Part shown: piece by piece, positions 33,412 through 45,428 of the stretch
Layout of the letters: each line of letters opens with the position of its first letter
Numbering within the stretch: the stretch's first letter is position 1
NCBI RefSeq assembly: GCF_022201045.2
Contig: NC_068562.1
Location: 3,410,001-3,474,000 of the forward strand
Origin: Citrus sinensis
Taxonomy: Eukaryota > Streptophyta > Magnoliopsida > Sapindales > Rutaceae
Length of the DNA: 64,000 nucleotides
Direction of reading: 5' to 3'
Position numbers and translations under genes: made by a program
Notes under the pieces: generated by a model
Database searches by the model: none
Told to the model about the DNA's origin: nothing
Seen by the model: the letters and a program-made list of their open reading frames with translations, nothing else

Positions 33412-34619
33412 ACGCAACAAAATAAATTAATAAACGATCAAACAAAAATTAAATAAAAGAGAGAATGGAACACCTTTCCCACTCCCACTTTTATATTGGT
33501 CTTCTTTTGGGGGGTTTCAAAGCTTAGCTAGGGGGATAAGTGAGAGAGAGGGGGGAGGGGAAGAAAGAGGTGGGAAATGGGATTTTTCTTTCTTTATTAA
33601 TAATGGAAAAAATGGTGGGCAGTTCTGCTTGGTCTTTTCTTGAACGAAGCTTCTAATACGTTTCTAAAAGAAATTTGAACTTTGGACGCGTGGATTTCGC
33701 CCATGTTACTATTATTATTATTATTATGGGGACAAAGATGAGAGATAGATGAATTTAGAAGCCGATTATAAGGACGCGACATTGGCTAATCCCCTTTCCT
33801 TTTCCCACCTAACACTTCCCTGCTGTTTTTTTTTTTTTCCTAATCCATTGCTTCATTTCATCCCCTATTAATTATTGTTACAGGATTATTTTCAAATTGG
33901 TTACAATATCCTATGGACTAAATAGTGTAGTGTCGGGACTGTATATTAATTTATTAATTTATAGAGTATATAATTGTACATACAGCTCATTGCAAATATA
34001 TTTTAGTCAACTAAAAATTTGTTGTATTTTACCATTCTAATTAATTAAAAATGAATTAATCAACTAAGTATAAATTAAATTAACAAAAAAAATAAAATTC
34101 TTGCAATTTTAAAATTCAACCCATGAACTTCTAAAAATAAGAGGCAAAATAAAATATGAGATCTAACTATATTTAAATTTTTAAAAATAAGTAAAAATAA
34201 AGTCAAATTTTCTTTTAATAAAATATTGGAACAATTATATTTTTAATTTTAACAAATTACTGATTTATGATATGAATCTAACCATAGAGGCTGTATTTAT
34301 AATGTACAAGAAAAGTATTATTTTATTAATTTATCGAAATTGGCCCAAGTCGGGAACGCAAAAAATTATTATATAATAGAGAGTATTAATTTATTAATTA
34401 CTAAATTATAAAGGATTTACTGTATGAAGTTTATTAAATATGTGAATAGTGCCACACATTATAAATTTTTTATTTCAACAAATTATCATAAATAATGTGC
34501 CATTTATTTATTGATTGGTGGGATAATACAATTGATTCACTTGTATCTCATAAGAAATTATCGACTACTTAATGTATGACACATTATTTGGAATAAAATT
34601 TGAAACTCCTATTATTACT

Positions 34620-34623
<4 letters not shown>
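33412..34623. other. HsfB1 upstream region; no gene seen
   Basis: GA-rich near 33530-33570, then AT-rich. A TAT microsatellite lies near 33708-33725. Nothing else nameable. Confidence 0.4.

Positions 34624-34660
<37 letters not shown>
34624..34660. repeat. (CA)n microsatellite, about 37 bp
   Basis: An uninterrupted CA run immediately before the MITE-like element. Confidence 0.95.
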
Positions 34661-34665
<5 letters not shown>

Positions 34666-34666
34666 T

Positions 34667-34922
34667 AGAAATGTTCAAGTCCGGAATTTTAAAGTGTGGG
34701 AAAGTACTGCAAAATTTTAAAACCGCATGATTTTAAAGATTTAAAATTATAAGCCTTTAAAGCCGTGCAGTTTTAAAGTTTTCATGGACTTTCCCGCACT
34801 TTAAAACATAATTTCAAATTAATTATGTTTTAAAGGCTTAAAATTTAAAGAGCTTAAATCGCACGGTTTATGCGTTTTCCTGAACATTTTCGCACTTTAA
34901 AATTTCATATTAGAACATTTCT
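34667..34922. mobile_element. MITE-like element with TTTTAAAG motifs, 256 bp
   Basis: The left end AGAAATGTTC is the exact inverse of the right end GAACATTTCT, and ATTTTAAAGTG(T/C)G occurs inside both ends. Many TTTAAAG/CTTTAAA words give a fold-back structure. No clear target duplication. Related words occur in the intron of RCCR copy A. Confidence 0.5.
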
Positions 34923-37900
34923 CCCTATATATATAATCATTTTTTTTCCAACACCGTAATACATTCAACCTAGAATCTATTAAAAATCATCTTCAAAATC
35001 TACTTTCATTAATATTTACAGAGATATTAATTCTATAAATATTTATATAATTAAATAGGAAAGACATTAGTTGAGCTATTTTGAAACTCTAGACCAGCAG
35101 TCCCAAGAACTCAGTGGCAGTGTTTATTTTTCATTCATCGTGCTGTTGAGTGCAATCTGTTTATCTTTCGTTTTTAGGCCCCCCGGGTCTCATGACATGA
35201 CATGACGCATACACGTATCATATTTATCATGAAATATGAATTAATAATGCAGTAGTCAAATAGTTTTACCGTGCATTTAGTTGGAAAGTAAATGAATTTA
35301 TGCCGTGCATTTTGGTTTTCAAGGACTAAGAGTTTATTCCGTATGCTGTCACGAGTTAGTTCTTTCAATTGACTCGGGGGCGAATTTGATGTTGGATTTT
35401 TAATGTAATTGATCCACCACCCACCACTAATAATGCGCATGTCAAGTTAGAACATAAATTAATATGTTGACTGATGCGTGATTAATAGTTATTTGTTTTT
35501 GGGAGATTTTTTTTTTCTTAACGCTGTACTGATTGAGTAGGCATGAGATGTCTATATAATTTTATTGTCTTATCAATCATGATACAAAGTTTTTATTTCA
35601 AATTAATTATGTTATGCATTGACTCTAACATTACATCACATATAACTTTTTTTTAAAGATTTTTCAACATTTTTATAATTTGTGATCGAAGTGTTATTCT
35701 TTTGACATATATAATTTTGTTACATGATTACTTTTGCGCGTATATATATATATATATAAGAAAAAAAAATTAATAACGAGTATTTTCTCTACAGCAATTA
35801 CTGATCATTTCAATTTAAGTAATTAAGCTAAGATTTTATCATTTTCCTTATCTAGAGTTTTTTTTGTTAACTTAATAATATATATTTGATTCGCTTTTGG
35901 TAATTGATCGTATCAACAAAGTTTGGATACATGATCTATATCTTTGATTGAACTTTTTAACAGATTAATAAAATCAAAACTTCCGTCTTTAATTATTACT
36001 TGCCATTTTTCTCTCACAATTACAATTGAATTTCGTTCTCGATTTTCATTTGATAATTGTTTGTTTGTGAAATCGTAGAGAAATTAACGTATTGCTGCAA
36101 CTATTGTGCCTATTCTTTAAAGCATTCACTCTTCTTTCGTTTGAAAAATTGTTTTTTTTTTTTTTATATATATATTTAACATAACTCACACAACAACTAA
36201 GAATCTAAATCCCAAATTATGACCTTTGTAATGAGAATCAAAATCCGGTCCCATCGTATCCTTGCCACTTATTAGCTCAAACTCAAACGTGCCTATATCC
36301 ATCCTCTTTGCCTGCAGCCTTTTTTTCAGAATTTATGATGTATGAACTTGGCCAAGAGCAATTGATGGGATATTTAATTTAGGTCACTTTCTTATGTATA
36401 ATCATACTGGCCAAATTAATTAGCAGCTACAGATGCCACGTATATTGAAATTTTATGTGCACTGGTGGAGACCACCCATCTCAGATTGCTATATGAGGGC
36501 CAAACATTGCATCTTCTGCTCGCACAGTCGCACTTTGTAATTAATTTTTTTAATGATTTTGTCAAGCTGACGTTGATTCTTGAGAGAATAGTCACAGCAG
36601 ATTGGATTCTGCCGAAGCACTGCAAATGCAATAGGCCATAGACCGTTGCTTCCATGTGATCTGCAGTGGCAAGCAATCTTTCAAACCAATATCCCTTCTT
36701 CCTGAAAATTTTCCAAAAGATAGTGATGGGCATGCCGGTCGGTTTTTACTTGAAAGAAATTGTAAAATTTTACGGAGTCTGACCAAAGCTGACTGACATT
36801 ACTAGTTTTTTCACGGACAAGAGGCGATTGACTTGATCACTGTTCCTAGGGAGAAAATTTGTGGGAGATTGCGTGTGGTGAAATATTCCACTTCAAAAAT
36901 CTGCTTGTTTGATTTTTATTGCTTCTACCTAATTTTTACATATTTACTAATGAATAGAAAAAATAAATAAATTCTTTTAACTTTTATAGTAAAGAAAAAA
37001 AATGTGTGAATGAGAAGTAAATATTATATTTAAAAAATATCTCTATAAAATAACATATTTCTTAAATTATAAAATTTAATTTTTTTTATTTTTATTTATA
37101 AGGATATTTATGTATAACTAAGTTTAATATATTTTTATTATAAAAATAAACAAGAAACTATTTATACTTAGATATTAAAAAAAGAAAAACAAACATGTTA
37201 TTTTGATTTTCATTTATAAAATTTTTTAGACTTCAGGAAAATTCAGATTTATTCAAATTTAAAAAAAAAATTACTATCTTAGTAGGATCCACTGATGGTC
37301 TCCCATTAAAACCCACTAATAGATTCATGCTAAGATGATAGAGCAATCTTACACAAAATTTCCTCTTGTTTTTAAGATATCGGCAAGATTGATTTTCTCT
37401 CTCTCTCTTTTTTTTTAAAAATATATTGACAAACTAATATTCTTTATATACATTATTATTTATTTTTTGTTTTGGGGTAAAGATAGGGGAGTGAAAAGTT
37501 TAAATTTATTTTTAGTTCCTCTATATATATCTTTTAAGATTCGAATCCGAATAATCAAGTAGATAATCAAGTTCTTTGTGAACCAGTTTAGGATGGTTTT
37601 GTGTAAATTGTAATGCAAGTGTTTAGAAGTATTAGTGCTCCTACAATGCAGGAAAAGGAATGCAAGGGCATGACAGTTGGTATGCATCTGTGTTATCCTA
37701 TTTATAGTTTTGGCAATTGGCAGTGTATTCATTGACTGTGATTCATTAACGTTGCAAGCTGGCTTTGAATTTGATATTCCAACTTTGATACAACAACACC
37801 CATTACATGCATATTATGTATATGTTGGTAACGTAAACTGTACGATGCTTCTTCTCACTTCTCATATATCAATCGTGTTCGGTTCGTTTATAATGATACC

Positions 37901-38511
37901 ACGATTTGTTGGAATTAAATCCCCCGTCAACATTGACTTTTTTATCCCCTCTTTTTTTTAAAAAAAAAAAATTCTTTTATCCCTCCTCCACGTCTCTCTC
38001 TCTCTCTCAGAGAGACTCCTGACTTTATTTCTTTTATCTTCTCCTGTTTGGATTTTTTTTCTTTTATCTAACAATGTTTATTTTTTTTTTAAACTGCTTT
38101 TATCTAACAAATTAATACACTGACAAACACTTGGTCAAATTATTGAACAAAGAATGACAAATTAAAGATCCTGTCGTTTACTATTTGGAATTAATTCTGT
38201 CTGATTAATTCAAACTTCAACTGCCACTGGACCATACAGACGACGAGAAATTCAGGTACCTATAGGCTATAGCAAATCAGATTAAATAAACAAATTCATT
38301 TCCGAAACAAATTTCAGTCCAAATTAGCCTTTTATTATTAGGCTGCAGTTGTTGAAACTGAAGTAATTAAGGTGGCCCTGCGGCCGTGCATGGTAATTAA
38401 CATGCTGCTGAAACGTGGGCTATTGACTAGTTAATTAATTATTAGGGTTCCAAGAAATTTGACCAGACAATTATTGCAATCTAAATTTGAAAAATGTAAC
38501 ACGGACTAGTA
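34923..38511. other. Intergenic, AT-rich
   Basis: Apart from the orphan segment at 36592-36830, no gene is seen. Sequences near 36900-37260 with GACTTCAGGAAAATTCAG recall the Tourist-like family at 41784-42467, but ends could not be defined. Confidence 0.4.
36592..36830 (-). pseudogene. Possible captured or broken first exon with transit-peptide character
   Basis: A minus-strand frame reads SSKNRPACPSLSFGKFSGRR, then DIGLKDCLPLQITWKQRSMA and YCICSASAESNLL before TGA. It is rich in Ser, Arg and Lys and ends in a CSASA-like cleavage region, as plastid transit peptides do. No in-frame ATG precedes it; an ATG beginning MSVSFGQTP lies one frame away at about 36820, so a frameshift may separate the two. 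A possible splice donor GTGACT follows SNL. I cannot name the parent gene. Confidence 0.25.
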
Positions 38512-38520
38512 TTATTATTA

Positions 38521-38641
38521 GGATCCCGCTATGTTACATTTAACGTAACGTACATCCACACACAGCACAGTTCTCGTGGTGAGGCCCATAATTGTTACTG
38601 TATGTGGCGTACATTACGTTAAACGTAACGTAGCACCAGCC
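38521..38641. mobile_element. Palindromic MITE, 121 bp, with 9-bp flanking repeat
   Basis: The arms GCTATGTTACATTTAACGTA and its partner GCTACGTTACGTTTAACGTA (inverted) pair almost fully. TTATTATTA flanks both sides (38512-38520 and 38642-38650), a 9-bp duplication as for Mutator-type elements, although the site is a simple ATT repeat. The GGATCCC end links it to the CYP707A intron-5 element. Confidence 0.6.
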
Positions 38642-39261
38642 TTATTATTATGTGGTGAATGCTTGTTTGTCCTCCACGATGATGATTAGAGAAATTTTGC
38701 AACTTGAAAAATCAGATTACTTGTCATCTTAGATGTAGAGATCTTTTGATTCATGAGTTCGTGTTTGAACAAAATTAATATTAAAAAAAATGTATATAAT
38801 TTTTAATGACGGTAACAAACAATCGCTCTCATGATTATTCATTATATAATCGTATTGGTTGGAGGTGTGCGAACATTATGGCTGTCTGCAATTGAAAAAT
38901 GAGAAGTTGTAGGTTGAAACTAACGGTGAGTCGGATTCGTCATTTTGAAAACATCACGAATACCACGTTACACGTAAATTGCTTGCACACGTGGACGGCG
39001 CACATAAAAATGAAATGACTCAGTTTTTTTTTTTTTAATATCATATGCAGTTAAGAAGAAATTATAATCTGAATTCCGAAGAAGTCATTCTCAGTTATTG
39101 ATCTCCCCCTCCCTCCAACCACACACACAGAACTAATAGAACGGAAAATGATTAATGAACCCCCAAAAAAATAAAAATAAATAAATAAAATATGTATGGT
39201 TATAAGAAGAACCCATCAAATAAGGGACATTTTGATGGAACTACATGTTTGAACTTTGTAG

Positions 39262-39400
39262 AACGATACTCTAAGGTTGAGTGGTTTTGGGCTCTCTCTC
39301 TCTCCTAAATTACCGTACGCCTTAGCTATGAGGTTAGTGGTTCAAACTCTCACAAAATGTTTAACTTCCTTCCTCAAATTTAAGTGAAGACAATCTTCTT
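39262..39400 (+). mobile_element. Possible tRNA-derived SINE fragment
   Basis: An A-box-like GGTTGAGTGGTTTTGG (about 39273) and a B-box-like GTGGTTCAAACTC (about 39348) are spaced as in a pol III promoter. No tail or target duplication was found, so this is weak. Confidence 0.28.
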
Positions 39401-40068
39401 CTTTTCGAAATATAAATGGAGTTGACGTTTCTCGAATATTAGAGAGGGTTAAAATTTGGATAGTGCTATATAAAATTTATTGTAAACTACTAGTTCCAGT
39501 AATTATGTGATTGTAGATATAAGTTATATTCTCATATAATATGAATTGTAATCTAAACACTAGCGTCATATAATTCAAAAAAAAAAGTTATTACATGCCA
39601 ATAAAGACTTTTCTTAGACAATACTTACAAACTAAGAACAACACTTAATTTTCCACAACCGAGATGATTTGATAAGATTAGGTAGGGGTGGTCGAAAAAA
39701 TCAGTGTCTACCAAAGAATAAAACCGAATCACGTGTTCTAAAAGGTAGTAAAAATCGATTGATTTATTCAAAAGAAATCAAAAATCGAAAAATACAAAAT
39801 ACGGTTTGATTTATATATTAATCAATTCAGTTTGATTTATACAAAGTAATTAACGGAAAAAAAAAGGGAACTGAATTGGTAACCCAACCAAGTCAGCTTG
39901 ATTTATATATTAACCAAAAACAGATCAGCTAAATTTAATTCTAAACGGAGTTGAACCGATCCGTGCCTATTAGGTCAAATTAAAGGGCATACACAAACTC
40001 GTTTCTATAATTGAATGGATAGGTAAAGCTGTTAATAAACGGACAGTATTAGTAATATATATTGACTG

Positions 40069-40320
40069 TCATGAAAACGTAGTTCCAAGGGCCAAAGCGT
40101 CTCCCTCTCCCTCGCTGTTACATACATAAATATAATAATATATACAAATTAGACTATTTAGTTTGCTAATATTAAAAAAAAAAAAAAGGTACGTACGTAC
40201 AATGCTGACTACGTGATCGCTGTACTGATTCAAGGAAGTTGCAACTGTTTCATGGAAACTTTGGAGAGCCTCTAAAGTCCTGACCACGGCATCAACTCCT
40301 TCGTCGTTTTGTTGGAAGAT
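40069..40320 (-). pseudogene. Unidentified gene fragment, two coding-like blocks
   Basis: The first block (40320-40201) reads IFQQNDEGVDAVVRTLEALQ, then SFHETVATSLNQYSDHVVSI, helical and protein-like, ending at a good splice donor GTACGT. A second block starts after TAACAG at 40114. There is no ATG, and an in-frame stop precedes the first block. It looks like a relic of a helical-protein gene; the family is not recognised. Confidence 0.3.
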
Positions 40321-41780
40321 CAAAGAGGCGATATATTATTTAGTTAATGTAGTAATCAATCAGACAGTAGCCAGCTACCAAAGTGTAATTTCACTACTGT
40401 TTCGTGTTTGAATGAATCCTTGTAGTTAGTTTTCTCTCTGATCAAATTTCAAAAGGTTAGGTGGTATCGACACTTGTTTGTCCTTTGGGCGATAGAATTA
40501 ACCCCGTAATTACGAAGAAGAAGTGTTTCCATCTAATCTCTTGCAGACCAAAGCATGAGTTTGGCTTACATTGTCAAATTAAACAAACCGGCTGGTCAGA
40601 GTCCACGTTCTGGATTCTTCCTTCACCTTACTTTGTCGTCTTTATTCATTTTCTTTTTCTGCACTTTTAACTTCTTTTACTTGGACTCCGCTCTACATTC
40701 GTCGTGTCCACACTTCATTTAAAAAATTTTCTCACCCTTTAACGAGAATATTCTTATATACGTTTACAATATAGAGTGCACACTATTTTTTCCATTTTCT
40801 TTTATCTTTTGACGACTTTCAACAATTACAATTACACAAATAATATTACATGACGAGCGCTACTTTACAGCTGCTGTCAGGTGTAGTTTTCTCATGTGAA
40901 TAATATTTATTGTGGACCTAAGTAAGATTCACAGTCAAGTTTGTAAGAGAGTTGCACCTTACAACAACAGTAAGGTAGCAAACTCCTATTACTTAATTAA
41001 AACGTATTAAGTATGAAAAAAAAAAATTATCTTAGAGAAACTTTTACAAAATAATATTGTTGGGATTAAGAAAAAATATTGCCTTAGAGAATTTATTTAT
41101 TTACTTTGAAATATAGGAGTCTAATTATTTTTACAAATCATAGTGGGGTAACTATCATTTTTCCTTGGGGGTGTTCAGTGCTGACGATTTTTCGTTTTTC
41201 TTATGAATTATGAACAATATATGTTCTAATACTATGATTATACATATATAATTATGTTTTCTTTTTTTTGCAATTATAAAAAAATTTATGGAAACTTCAA
41301 AAATGATAGAAAGGTGTAATGAAATTGGAGCTTTTGAAAAAAAATGCGATAACCAGTAATCTTCTTAGTATTAATTGAATAAAACAAGTGTGAGTTTAGG
41401 GAGGCCCTTTACTATTAGAACTAACACATTGACCTCATGTATGTTCAGGGACGAGACAAGGAATGTTTTGTACATTGGGGTAAACTATCTTTTTTTTCTC
41501 AAATACAAACAAATCTTCAAGAAAGTTAAAGTGCTCAAAATATAATTAGACACTATTAATTGTGCCTTAGGAAGCTTCACAACATTGAAAAAAAAATTAT
41601 CTTTACAACTTCGTTGGAAAGAGTATAGGAAATTTCTTAAATAAAATAAAATGGGAAAGAAGAAATTGGGGAAAATGCTGACAGAGGGTGTTTTTAAAAA
41701 TTAAAACAATATTTGAGTGACAATTTTATAAATAGAACTATTTTTTTTCCTCCTAAAGTTTTGCCAAGTTAAAGTCCAAC
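40321..41780. other. Intergenic, AT-rich; no gene seen
   Basis: No supported open frame or repeat beyond poly-A/T runs. Confidence 0.4.
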
Positions 41781-41783
41781 TTA

Positions 41784-42467
41784 GGTTGTGTTTTTTTTTT
41801 TTTAAATTTGAAATCTGAATAGATTTGAATTTATCTGAAGTTTGAATAAGTCTGAATGAAATTTTCTGAATGACATGTTTATTTTTTCCTTTTCAACATC
41901 TGAAGAGAAAATTTTAAAAGCTAGTTGTTTGACATAAATACTTTTTTAGGTGGTGCATATATTTGCTCCTCACAATTTATAATTTTCATAGGTTAATTAG
42001 TTTGGTAGCATTAAAAAAAACTATCATTGTTGATCTTAATTTAATTTTTTTTATTAAAAGATGTAATTATAACATCAAATTTTATTATAAAGTCAACATT
42101 GTTATTTTATTTTTGATTCATCACAATGGACAAAATTTGATTTGTTCAATATTTCAGTTTAGCTAATGTTATCATGTGAATAAAAATTTAAAGCAATTAA
42201 AAAAAATAACTTCAAGAATAATACAAAAATATTAGGTTTATACATAATATTGGAAATAAATGAACTGTTAAGGATATTTTTGAGATTTGAAATTAAAATT
42301 TTCTATTTAGACTTCAGACTTAAGATAAAAGTAGACTTTTTTATTTTTTCTATTCATATAAAATTATCTAAAAATAAGTGATAAGTTAAAAGAACAAACA
42401 AACTAAAATAAACAAATGTCTAAAAAAAAGTTAAATTCAGACTTCAGACAAAAAAACAAACAGCACC
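41784..42467. mobile_element. Tourist-like (PIF/Harbinger) MITE, 684 bp
   Basis: The left end GGTTGTGTTTTTTTT and the inverted right end GGTGCTGTTTGTTTTTTTGT form imperfect TIRs, each followed by a (TCTGAA)-type word (AAATCTGAATAG, CTGAAGTCTGAATT). TTA direct repeats flank it (41781-41783 and 42468-42470). Confidence 0.65.
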
Positions 42468-42470
42468 TTA

Positions 42471-44719
42471 GTCTACAAAGAACTACTCTACTATATATGT
42501 CATTATGATACTAAGCTGTGTATAAAATATTATTTACTATTATTTCGTGACACACCCCCTACCGCATTATTTAAAATAATTTTTAAAAATTTAATATGTG
42601 AAGCACTTTTTTTTTTTTTCTAAATATAAACATTAGATCTTAACTTTGCTATCCGTTTACTGAATATGCTAAAACTTTAAAAGCACCCAACTTATTAAAT
42701 GCCAAGCTAGGCCGAAGTGTCTTAGGTCAAAATAGACCTTGGGTCTTGGCCCACAGTGGACCGAATTGTATTTTCAGTTAATTTGATCGTGGTGCGCATC
42801 TGCATGATTAGTTTTTGGGACCAGTTGCATGCACTATTGCCTGTCGTCACTGGGCTTTAGTCTTTAGTATTGATGCAGACAGAGCCTAGTAGTGGAACAA
42901 TACTCTCTCTACTTTGTTCGGTCCCCGGGAGATTTTGCTCGAAAAGCTCTTGGCCAAATCGAATCCAAAATGATCAGTTTCTGCATTTGAATTCCCAGGA
43001 GATGTCCTGTCAAGATTCCCTCGATATGTATGATGCATTTACTTGTGAGATTGAGAAATTGGAATATGGAATCAAAATGATTGATGATGATGTTTTATGA
43101 ACTAAATTAAAAAAGAGAATGTGAATCAAGTATTAGGAATCCGTATATTTTTAGAATTAGGAAATAAAATCTTAATTTCATAAGGGTGTGAATCAAGTTC
43201 TTATTTCGAAAACTACTTATTTTATTCCATTAAATTTTTATCATCACCAAATTATCCCAATTAAATAAAAAATAAATTGGAAAAAATCAAAATAAGTTTC
43301 ATCAAATCCCTGCCTAAACGACTAAAACCATTGCCACCAAAACCCACTCATAGCGAGGCAGCACTCTTGTAGTCATCTGTGGAGCAACAACTGGTTTCCG
43401 ATTGGCAATAGTAACAATAGTGACATGCTATTCGTCATTGCGCAATTGGATTTTGCTTGCCACCGTCACGCATCTGGTCGCCACGACCACCATCGTGATT
43501 TCATTGCCACCTCTGCCATGCATCTCTGATCGTCTTCACTGTCACTTCTTCTTCTTCTTCTTCTTATTATTATTATAAATACCAATAATACTAAGGACAA
43601 CAATTAATAAAGGAAATCTTATTAATTCGTAATAAGAATACAACTCATTCTAATTCTAATTTCTATATTTCAAATAAACAATTTTTTCTAATGCTCATTT
43701 TAGCATGTTCTAATTTCAAATTGATAAATGCACAAATGGTGTTTTCATTTTGGAATGAATAAAATATTAAAAACACTCTTTTCAGTTAGTTTACACGTTG
43801 GAATGATTGAAATTCACACACTTCACTTTTTTTAAAAAAAAAAAAATCACTATGTATGTTAATATGGTTAAAAAAAAAGGACCCTATTTTGTGTAGTAAA
43901 AAGATATATGTTGAGGATCCAAAATAAGTGGAAGAAAGCCATATATTCAAAAGAGATGCATAATGTTCCTAGGAATCGAGGGTAGACAATACACATGCAA
44001 CGACACAACATTTTTATAAAGGTTAATTCAACCCGTCATCATAGAACATAATTAGAGGATAGTTTTTAGCATGCAATTATAAAAGCTTTAATTCTGCCTG
44101 GCATCAATCAATATTTTAACTTTAATTTCATTATTCATTTTCCTTTCCTCTGATCAGCAAAGCAGATAGTACACAAAACCCTTGAAACCAAAAGGAAACA
44201 AGCAGTGTCGATCAAGCCAAACAACTAAACCCCATTGATTCCCATTATTATTGTTGTTAGTCTTATTATTATTAAGAGAAAAAGAAAAGAAAAAGAAAAG
44301 AGCTAGCTAACTTTAATTTCACGTTCTGTTTCCTCAACACGGTGCAGGCTATTCAATCAACACATCATGAAAAAATATCCTTTGACCTCTTGTCTATCAA
44401 TCAAATATGCATCCTAGGTTGAAAGATCGATCCACTTAAAACCAAGGTTCACTTTTTCTTTTACTCCAACTCGATCCAAGGCAATTAAATCCGGCACCGG
44501 TTTGCATTTTAGTGATGGGGTTTTGGTAATTAATTATTTCTAACCAAACATAAATATACATTAAACGAAACTAATTAACATAGTCGGCGGGTGGAGCGAA
44601 TCTAACAAACAAAACAAGTACTTGATGCTGATGTTCGGTTACTTTGACAACTCTGGTTCGGTTCAAAATTTACCCCATAACAAAAAGGCACATAGATAAC
44701 AACACGATCATCATCGATA
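42471..44719. other. Intergenic; one unexplained patch and probable MITE debris
   Basis: A higher-GC patch at 42840-43100 stays open on the plus strand (residues such as PSSGTILSLLCSVPGRFCSK) but has no recognisable domain. The GC-rich core near 43310-43540 inside AT-rich DNA resembles the core of a larger MITE. The 3' UTR of the DUF1685 gene lies toward 44600. Confidence 0.35.
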
Positions 44720-45428
44720 TCAGGATGAAGAAAACTGCCGCACCGAGCAAGCCACCACCTGTGCCCATTGCCTCAATCTCGTCTTCACCGTCTGCGGATC
44801 ATTCTCACCTTCACACGAACATATCAAACACGTATGATTTCAGTTTTCATGCAAAGAAAACAAATTAAGATAATTATTAGTAACAATAATAGAATCCATA
44901 ATAATAACACAGATAGTCATATTTTCATCTATTTAATTGCAATCTTACAGGATGAAGACGTGTGAATTAATTAATCAACAAGAAATTTAAATGGTTGAGA
45001 AATAACGAAGATAATTAATTACCGGTGCCGAAAATGGTGTGAGGACTGCCAAGAGGAGAGAGCGTATCACAATCGGAGACCGTTGATAAAGATGGCGGCG
45101 TTGACTTGGAAAGGTAATGCTTGTTAACGGCATAATAAAGTTCCAAAGCAGGCAGAGTATCAGACAAGCGTTGATCAGCGGCGTCCTGATCAGGACCAGC
45201 GGGGGAGTCGAACCCAAACCCTAACTCAATACAAGCCTTGAGCTCATCAACATCCTCGTCTGTCACGCTCTTGCTCCTCTTGTTTTTAAAGTTTCCTTTA
45301 CGTCTAAGCCACGCCTCGTCTCTGTATACATCAGGTGACCACGAGTGCTGCTTTCGTAACCCCTGCGACGCTGGCTGTGCTGTTGCTGGCGTTTGCCGTT
45401 GAAGGCGGCGGTTCTGCTGGTGGGACAT
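44720..45428 (-). CDS. DUF1685 family protein, 2 exons
   Basis: Exons 45428-45023 and 44808-44720 give 164 residues. The start is the ATG of MSHQQNRRLQ. The signature blocks of DUF1685 are present in order: SVTDEDVDELKACIELGFGF (54-73), RLSDTLPALELYYAVNKHY (87-105) and, from exon 2, ENDPQTVKTRLRQWAQVVAC (137-156) followed by SVRQFSSS. Exon 2 joins in frame through a GT-AG intron (donor after FGT-G, acceptor GTGAAG). Basic N-terminal stretch LRRKGNFKNKRSK (41-53) could be a nuclear signal. The family is plant-specific, small, and has no established biochemical function; I do not assign one. No transmembrane segment or secretion signal is visible. Confidence 0.88.

Noticed and set aside
37535..37560. 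ATTCGAATCC resembling a tRNA T-loop
   Set aside because: No acceptor stem, anticodon arm or D-arm can be folded around it.
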